Shown here: in pieces, positions 7,743-12,312 of the stretch | Layout of the letters: each line of letters begins with the position of its first letter | How positions within the stretch are numbered: position 1 is the stretch's first letter | Source of the DNA: an uncultured Terriglobales bacterium | GTDB lineage: Bacteria; Acidobacteriota; Terriglobia; Terriglobales; Acidobacteriaceae | Direction of reading: 5' to 3' | NCBI GenBank assembly: GCA_955652845.1 | Contig: CATPBY010000432.1 | Span: 1-12,312, forward strand | DNA: 12,312 nt | The notes under the pieces: generated by a model | Told to the model about the DNA's origin: nothing | Databases searched by the model: none | Seen by the model: only the letters and a program-made list of their open reading frames with translations | Made by a program: the position numbers and the translations under genes

Positions 7743-8297
7743 ATGTGTGAGTTGCTCTCAGAGATTGGGGGAAGGGATTGGCGGCCGGTATCCCGCTATA
7801 CTCTGGCAGCCTGGCTGACTTTTTATGCGGCGTTCCTGGTCTATGCTTTCGCCAGACACGGCGAATTTCTGTTTATCGATCTGGCCAACCTGGTGGTCCA
7901 CGAAGGCGGACACTTGCTGTTCGGCTGGTTTGGGCCAGCCCTGGGTCTGTGGGGTGGAACGATTTTGCAATGGCTGGTACCTTTGCTCCTGGCCGCATAC
8001 TTCTTCACCCAACGGCAGACCACGGCCTTCGCTTTTTGCCTGTTCTTCTTTTTCGAGAATTGGCTCTATACCGCGACTTACATGGCTGACGCGCGCGCAA
8101 TGGTATTGCCGCTGGTCACTGCCGGCGACTCTGATTACATCGAGCATGACTGGAACACGATTTTCTCTGGTTTGGGCGTGTTGCCCTATGACACCCGTAT
8201 TGCCGCGATCCTGAGCCTGCTGGGCTGGTGCGGAATGCTGGCGACAGTCGTCTGGCTCACGGCACGTGCTCAGAATCGCCAACCTGTTCATTCCTGA
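7743..8297 (+). CDS. Polytopic membrane protein with HEGGH motif, possible M50-like metallopeptidase
   Basis: The reading frame stays open back to 7584, but the ATG at 7743 is chosen because the upstream part overlaps the divergent MscS gene and its promoter. The 184-residue product has about four or five hydrophobic segments (roughly 20-37, 45-63, 72-88, 94-112 and 152-173). The second ends in VVHEGGHLLFGWFG, an HExxH-type zinc motif (H53, E54, H57) within a membrane helix, as in site-2-protease-like M50 peptidases. EN (105-106), ADA (115-117) and EHDW (134-137) could supply a third ligand. It is shorter than most M50 enzymes and no NPDG-type motif is seen, so a protease role is only possible. 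It lies in the inner membrane. A 64 bp gap and a separate promoter precede the next gene, so they are probably not one operon. I do not recognise a named family. Confidence 0.75.
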   Translation: MCELLSEIGGRDWRPVSRYTLAAWLTFYAAFLVYAFARHGEFLFIDLANLVVHEGGHLLFGWFGPALGLWGGTILQWLVPLLLAAYFFTQRQTTAFAFCLFFFFENWLYTATYMADARAMVLPLVTAGDSDYIEHDWNTIFSGLGVLPYDTRIAAILSLLGWCGMLATVVWLTARAQNRQPVHS

Positions 8298-8330
8298 AAT
8301 AACTGCGCGGGCATTTACAGCACGATCAAA

Positions 8331-8339
8331 TGCTAAAAT
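8331..8339 (+). promoter_or_regulatory. Extended -10 promoter of the NTF2-like gene
   Basis: TGC-TAAAAT is an extended -10 with five of six matches to TATAAT. Transcription would begin near 8346, leaving a short leader that contains the GGAGGG site. A TTTACA at 8314-8319 is only 14 bases upstream, too close for a normal -35. Confidence 0.45.
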
Positions 8340-8351
8340 CCTTCGTCTTTC

Positions 8352-8357
8352 GGAGGG
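8352..8357 (+). promoter_or_regulatory. Ribosome binding site of the NTF2-like gene
   Basis: GGAGGG lies four bases before the ATG at 8362. It selects this ATG over in-frame upstream codons that would overlap the preceding gene. Confidence 0.6.
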
Positions 8358-8361
8358 TTCC

Positions 8362-8826
8362 ATGAGAACTACATTTTTTGCCTTGGCGATCGTTGGTTTC
8401 AGTGTTTTTGCGGCCGGCGATTCGTCAGCTTCGGACAAAGGTGCAGACACGCTGCGTCGCCTGGAGGCAGAATTCATGCAATCCGCGATCGAACATGGAT
8501 CAACCGGCTACATGTCCTACTATGCCGACGATGCTGTGGAGTTGCCCAACGGAGCCGTGATACTGCAGGGAAAAGAAGCTATCGGCAAGACTATGGGATT
8601 CTTGGATAATAAAGATAACCGCCTGACCTGGACGCCGGTCGGAGCGGACATTTCGGCCTCCGGCGATCTGGGCTATACCTACGGCACCTACGAATTTCAC
8701 TCCAAAGATAAGGATGGAAAGTCCGTCGTCAGCCGCGGAAAGTACACCAGCATCTGGAAGAAGCAGAAAGACGGGACCTGGAAGGTCGTCCTCGACATGG
8801 GGAATGCCGATCCAGAACTCAAGTAG
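8362..8826 (+). CDS. Secreted SnoaL/DUF4440-like (NTF2 fold) protein
   Basis: The ATG at 8362 follows a good ribosome binding site and yields 154 residues. An N-terminal signal peptide is visible (MRTTFFALAIVGFSVFAAG, probable cleavage around residues 18-24), so the protein should be exported. The remainder fits an NTF2-like cone of about 125 residues. A first helix (LRRLEAEFMQSAIEHG, 31-46) is followed by the strand and loop YYADDAVELPNGAVILQGKE (53-72), which is characteristic of DUF4440/SnoaL-like proteins. Antiparallel strands come after it, ending in YTSIWKKQKDGTWKVVLDMG (128-147), another hallmark of the fold. The family includes small-molecule binding proteins and a few isomerase- or cyclase-like enzymes. 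No catalytic residue can be assigned, so the function is unknown. It is convergent with uvrC. Confidence 0.85.
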   Translation: MRTTFFALAIVGFSVFAAGDSSASDKGADTLRRLEAEFMQSAIEHGSTGYMSYYADDAVELPNGAVILQGKEAIGKTMGFLDNKDNRLTWTPVGADISASGDLGYTYGTYEFHSKDKDGKSVVSRGKYTSIWKKQKDGTWKVVLDMGNADPELK

Positions 8827-8836
8827 CGACGCTTTT

Positions 8837-8885
8837 CTTGGCGTCCTTTGTGTTAAATGCTTTTCTCAAGAGCTTAGCCGCCAAG
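8837..8885. terminator. Imperfect stem-loop between convergent genes, possible bidirectional terminator and repeat remnant
   Basis: The 91 bp gap between two convergent genes contains a foldable inverted repeat. CTTGGCG (8837-8843) pairs with CGCCAAG (8879-8885), 8852-8856 pairs with 8874-8878 (one G-U), and GCTTTT (8859-8864) pairs with AAGAGC (8868-8873, one G-U) around a three-base loop. An eight-base bulge (8844-8851) and a two-base bulge (8857-8858) interrupt the left side. There is no long T-run, so intrinsic termination is uncertain. Phrases such as CTTGGCGTCCTTTGTG resemble dispersed intergenic sequence I recall from acidobacterial genomes. Confidence 0.4.
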
Positions 8886-8917
8886 CGCGCAAAGAAAGGC
8901 CGCGCGCAAAGTGAGGA

Positions 8918-10870
8918 TCATTTGCGGAAGTGATTGCGAATCGCCTCGGCCTGAATGCGGGTCACAACCGAGGATAGGGCCGCCGCATCAGCTTCCCTTA
9001 CCGCCTGCACGCTGCCAAAATGCTGCAAGAGTCTGCGGGTTGTGCTCTCTCCCACGCCCGGGATTTCCAGCAATTCAGTCGAGCGGTCGCGCATCTGCCG
9101 GCGCTTCCTATGGAAGGTCACAGCGAAACGGTGGGCTTCATTGCGGATCAGTTGCACCAGATGCAACACTGGGGAGTGGTGGTCAAGGACCACGGGCTCG
9201 TCTTCCTGGCCGCACACGTAAATGATTTCCTCACGTTTGGCAATGGCAGCCATCGGTTGATTGATGATTTCAACCGATTCGAGCGCCTGGGCAGCAGCAT
9301 GTAACTGCCCCAGACCTCCGTCAATCAGAATGAGGCTGGGCATTTTCTTTTTCTCTTCCTGAATCCGTTTGTAGCGTCGGGTGACAACCTCGCGCATGGA
9401 AGCAAAATCGTTCACTCCATCGACACTGCGAATAATGAATTTGCGGTAATCAGATTTTTTCATCTGCCCGTCTTCCCACACCACCATCGACGCCACCGTC
9501 TCCGCGCCTTGGATGTGCGAGATGTCGAAGCACTCAATGCGATGCGGTAATTCCGCCAACCCGAGCGCTTCCTGCAGAGCCTCCTGAATGGCCTGCGTAT
9601 TCGGCTTCATGACGCGGAAGCGCTGATCGTAAGACTGCTTGGCATTGTTGCCCGCAAGATCGAGGAGGGCGCGTTTATCTCCGCGCCGCGGGACCAGAAT
9701 ATGCACTCGCGTGACGCGCCCTGCCTCGGCCGCGATCTGGTCGGAAAGCAATTCTTCCAGCATTTCGCGATCTTCGAACTCAACCGGCACATAGATGTTG
9801 CGCGGGATATAAGGCTGGCCGATGTAAAGCTGCTTAAGCAGAGCAGAGAAGAATGCGCCGGGATGAAAGTCTGGATGGGAATAACCGGCGTCCAGTCCGG
9901 ACGTAGCCCGGCCAGGCTCCGTGAAGCTGTCAGGCGGGTCTTGCTCGCCCGCAGAAGCGAGAGCGGCGGTCCCCACACAATCTGCTGGCTCGACGGCGGC
10001 TTCCGGTTCGGGCAAGTCTTCCCAGAAAAATTCGCGGCGGTCGAGCACGCGTCCGCCTCGCATATGGAACAAATTCACCGCCAGCATTGCATTTTCGTAG
10101 TGATAACCAAAAACGTCAGCGTCGTCCCCTTCCACCCCAGCGATGCGCTGCTTCTCCTGCAACTGCTCGACCGTGGAAATCAAATCACGATACTTGGCCG
10201 CCCGCTCATACTCTTCGGTCGCGGCAGCTTTATTCATTCGCTCCCGTAACGATCGCGACAGATCCGTGGGCCTGCCTTCAAGAAACAGCTTCACATCCCG
10301 CACCGCCTCCTGATACGCCTCCGGCGTTGTCAGGCCCTCAACACAGGGGCCCACGCAACGGTGGATGTAAAACTGCAGGCAGGGGCGCGGATGGTAGCGC
10401 GTGAGGTCAACCTTACAGGATGGGACGAGAAAATAACGATGGATCAAGTCCACGATGCGGTACGCCAGGTTGGCCGGGAAATAGGGACCGAAGTATGCGC
10501 TGCCATCTTTCCTCAGCCGCCGCGTGACATAGACCCGTGGAAAACGTTCGCCCAGAGTCAACTTTATATAAGGATAAGTTTTGTCATCCCGCAATAGTAT
10601 GTTGAAGCGCGGTTTCTTCTGTTTGATCAGATGGTTTTCGAGCGCTAGTGCCTCTTTCTCATTGGCGACCACAATGTAGTCGACATCTACCGCCTCCCGC
10701 ACCAGTGTGCCAGTCTTGGCATCCTCTACCCGGCCCTCGTGGAAGTAAGAGGAAACGCGGCTGCGCAGATTATTTGCTTTTCCAACGTAAATAACCTCTC
10801 CTTCGGCGTTCTTGTAGAGATACACGCCGGCAGAAATAGGGATGGAACGAATTTTCTGCTGCAAATCCAT
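8918..10870 (-). CDS. uvrC: UvrABC excinuclease subunit C
   Basis: UvrC makes both incisions flanking a lesion in nucleotide excision repair after UvrAB has located the damage. This 650-residue protein has the whole domain series. The GIY-YIG nuclease (about 10-95) shows GVYLYK (15-20), IYVGKANNLRSRVSSYF (27-43) and E78. Four cysteines follow (C152, C164, C172, C176) with the spacing of the E. coli iron-sulfur ligands. The UvrB-binding UVR motif lies at about 203-240. The RNase H-like nuclease has its probable catalytic triad at D449 (CFDISH), D517 (LIDGG) and H580 (NEAHRFA). Helix-hairpin-helix motifs end it (LLEIPGVGESTTRRLLQHFG, 600-619). It is about 40 residues longer than most UvrC because of a Pro/Glu/Asp-rich insertion at about 286-338. 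It is transcribed alone, divergent from the secreted propeller gene, from the ATG at 10870. Confidence 0.98.
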   Translation of the reverse strand: MDLQQKIRSIPISAGVYLYKNAEGEVIYVGKANNLRSRVSSYFHEGRVEDAKTGTLVREAVDVDYIVVANEKEALALENHLIKQKKPRFNILLRDDKTYPYIKLTLGERFPRVYVTRRLRKDGSAYFGPYFPANLAYRIVDLIHRYFLVPSCKVDLTRYHPRPCLQFYIHRCVGPCVEGLTTPEAYQEAVRDVKLFLEGRPTDLSRSLRERMNKAAATEEYERAAKYRDLISTVEQLQEKQRIAGVEGDDADVFGYHYENAMLAVNLFHMRGGRVLDRREFFWEDLPEPEAAVEPADCVGTAALASAGEQDPPDSFTEPGRATSGLDAGYSHPDFHPGAFFSALLKQLYIGQPYIPRNIYVPVEFEDREMLEELLSDQIAAEAGRVTRVHILVPRRGDKRALLDLAGNNAKQSYDQRFRVMKPNTQAIQEALQEALGLAELPHRIECFDISHIQGAETVASMVVWEDGQMKKSDYRKFIIRSVDGVNDFASMREVVTRRYKRIQEEKKKMPSLILIDGGLGQLHAAAQALESVEIINQPMAAIAKREEIIYVCGQEDEPVVLDHHSPVLHLVQLIRNEAHRFAVTFHRKRRQMRDRSTELLEIPGVGESTTRRLLQHFGSVQAVREADAAALSSVVTRIQAEAIRNHFRK

Positions 10871-10946
10871 GTTTAGGCTGTACCTCTATTTTAGTTGAAA
10901 TAATGTGGAGCATCCCGTTTGCCCCGACACAACAACTGCGACAGGG

Positions 10947-10976
10947 TTGACAAAGAAACCTGAATCGTGGAAAGAT
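10947..10976 (+). promoter_or_regulatory. Candidate promoter of the secreted propeller gene
   Basis: A perfect TTGACA (10947-10952) lies 18 bases before AAAGAT (10971-10976), a weak -10 with three of six matches. A short inverted repeat (GAATC at 10962-10966, GATTC at 10974-10978) overlaps the -10 and could be an operator, though five-base arms are weak evidence. The leader would be about 60 bases long. On the minus strand of the same spacer, TAAAAT (10893-10888) is a possible -10 for uvrC. Confidence 0.35.
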
Positions 10977-11028
10977 TCGCCCGCCTCACCGCTCCATAAA
11001 AAGTAGTCCCATCGGGCCTTACCAACAC

Positions 11029-11035
11029 AAGGAGA
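11029..11035 (+). promoter_or_regulatory. Strong ribosome binding site of the secreted propeller gene
   Basis: AAGGAGA lies eight bases before the ATG at 11044, the strongest Shine-Dalgarno match in the window. It fixes the start of a frame that runs off the right edge. Confidence 0.7.
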
Positions 11036-11043
11036 TCCAGGAA

Positions 11044-12312
11044 ATGAAAAGAATTGTGCGTGCTACTTTCGTCGCTCTCCTGTCAGCTCTCTTCTGGACA
11101 CAACTTGCCAGCGCTCAACAATCGGCTAACGTCTCAAACCCGCCTCCATTCAAAGACATCGGTGCTCTTGTCCGCCACGTCCAGTCCCGAAGCAAAGCGC
11201 CATTCCACCGCGATGGCGCCCAGCTTCCCAAAGGCGCGGCTGCCGAATTGCTACAGCATCTTGCCCGGGCCGCGGCTAGCACCGCACGCGGTCAGAATGT
11301 GAAAGTAAATCGCGACCGCAATCCCTGGCCGAAGGCAGAAATTGGCTCCGCGGTTGATCCCACGAACGGCAACAACTACGTTGTCATGACCAATGACTTC
11401 CGCGAAAATTACGACCACATGTTCTACCACGTCTCCAGCAATGGAGGTCTCAGTTTTACGGATGATTCCATGGTAGGAGGAGCTGATCCGGTGACTGGTT
11501 TCATCCCTCTTACCTTTCAGAGCGATCCGGGCGTCGCATTCGACACTCGCGGCCACAGCGTCCTGTCGACTATCACCGGCAATCTGATCTTTGACTTCGG
11601 GAATGACTACTTCAACAATGACACAGAGATTGAAACTGTCGTAGGTTACGGACACGGCGCCTACACTCTTCTGTTGCCTACCCCCATAGATGATCAACCC
11701 TGCAACGGAACTTTTACCGGAGCGTTCAACTGCCCTGCCCAACTTGACAAGCCTCTGATCACCATCGACAACGTTGCCGGCAGTCCGAATAATGGCGCGG
11801 TTTATGTCTATTACACGCTGTTTTGTCTAGGGGCTGGTCCCACTGGCAATCAACCCTGCAAGGACGGAAATGCGGTCGTTCCCGCAGGCTCGTCGGCCAT
11901 TCTGGTAGCTAGTTCCCCCGGAGCCGGTTTAGCTTTTGGTCCTCCGAAAAAAGCCAGTGGATCCTTCCACAATGCGCAGTTCTCCGATCTGGTTGTCGAC
12001 AGCCACGGCACACCGCACATCTTTTTTGACGACTTCTCCGACCCGCTCTTCGTCCGCATGTACGAGTCGACTTTGACGGCTGGCGCCTGGGCGGTCAAGC
12101 CCACTCCGGTCGCGACCTTCATTTTCAGGGGACTTGCCAGCATTAACTGGGGGTTCCGAACTAATGGAACTGTCGCGCCCGGCTGCGGGATCGACGGCGA
12201 TACCGCCTATTGCGCTTTCTCAGCTAATCAGATCAAGGACGGTCACCCCGAGAGCGGCGCCAGTGTATATGTCGCCGTAGTCGACACTTTCTCGGGCGCT
12301 TCAACCATCCAC
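11044..12312 (+). CDS. Secreted beta-propeller (sialidase/BNR-like) protein, C-terminus cut by window edge
   Basis: A frame of 423 codons without a stop runs to the window end. It begins with a clear Sec signal peptide (MKRIVRATFVALLSALFWTQ, probable cleavage after LASA at residue 24), so the protein is exported or surface-bound. After a basic linker, the segment NYVVMTNDF...YHVSSNGGLSF (111-138) looks like a sialidase-fold blade with a degenerate Asp-box (SSNGGLSF, consensus SxDGGxTW). LVVDSHGTPHIFFDD (316-330) looks like another blade strand pair. Six cysteines occur in three close pairs (C220/C230, C261/C272, C381/C390) and could form disulfides. No catalytic residues of true sialidases can be assigned, so a binding or structural role is equally possible. 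No neighbour indicates the substrate. Confidence 0.75.
   Translation, partial: MKRIVRATFVALLSALFWTQLASAQQSANVSNPPPFKDIGALVRHVQSRSKAPFHRDGAQLPKGAAAELLQHLARAAASTARGQNVKVNRDRNPWPKAEIGSAVDPTNGNNYVVMTNDFRENYDHMFYHVSSNGGLSFTDDSMVGGADPVTGFIPLTFQSDPGVAFDTRGHSVLSTITGNLIFDFGNDYFNNDTEIETVVGYGHGAYTLLLPTPIDDQPCNGTFTGAFNCPAQLDKPLITIDNVAGSPNNGAVYVYYTLFCLGAGPTGNQPCKDGNAVVPAGSSAILVASSPGAGLAFGPPKKASGSFHNAQFSDLVVDSHGTPHIFFDDFSDPLFVRMYESTLTAGAWAVKPTPVATFIFRGLASINWGFRTNGTVAPGCGIDGDTAYCAFSANQIKDGHPESGASVYVAVVDTFSGASTIH

Noticed and set aside
7758..8477. Open frame of 239 codons on the minus strand opposite the HEGGH and NTF2-like genes
   Set aside because: It spans two convincing plus-strand genes, its translation is low in hydrophobic structure and Arg/Gln-rich, and it resembles no family; it is a shadow of the real genes.
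9701..10249. Open frame of 182 codons on the plus strand inside uvrC
   Set aside because: It lies wholly antisense to conserved UvrC coding sequence and has no recognisable motif.
1..12312. Search for CRISPR arrays, tRNA-like cloverleaves, transposase genes or attachment-site duplications
   Set aside because: None was visible by reading; no gap between genes exceeds about 235 bases, leaving little room for such elements.

Overview
This 12.3 kb window looks like chromosomal DNA from the Acidobacteriota, probably a Terriglobia/Koribacter-like soil lineage. Three things suggest this: a 985-residue serine/threonine kinase of the kinase-TM-TolB-like-TPR type that is abundant in that phylum, a repeat protein of a type I associate with acidobacterial genomes, and intergenic phrases often seen there. 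This placement is inference from recognised families; no phylogenetic marker was tested. I see no transposase, integrase, phage gene, CRISPR array, tRNA or rRNA.

Layout. 1-666 (-) is the N-terminal part of a sodium:solute symporter (SSS), cut by the window edge. A 235 bp divergent spacer separates it from a BadF/BadG-type sugar kinase (902-1822, +) and an uncharacterised LRV-like helical repeat protein (1841-2674, +). This pair converges on the large membrane Ser/Thr kinase (2707-5664, -). Upstream of the kinase on the same strand is a MscS-family channel with a long coiled-coil N-terminal domain (5755-7608, -). Divergent from the channel are a small polytopic membrane protein with an HEGGH motif (7743-8297, +) and a secreted NTF2-like protein (8362-8826, +). 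These converge, across a stem-loop, on uvrC (8918-10870, -). Divergent from uvrC is a secreted beta-propeller/sialidase-fold-like protein (11044 to beyond 12312, +), cut by the window end.

How the genes work together. The symporter and kinase plausibly import and phosphorylate a sugar or amino sugar. The Ser/Thr kinase and channel may both act at the envelope, but no functional link is visible beyond shared strand and 90 bp spacing. UvrC is a housekeeping repair nuclease. The rest are single cell-surface or secreted proteins. I did not find a convincing undescribed multi-gene system. The best leads are the HEGGH membrane protein, the LRV-like protein, the modified MscS-like channel and promoter placements that predict leaderless mRNAs.
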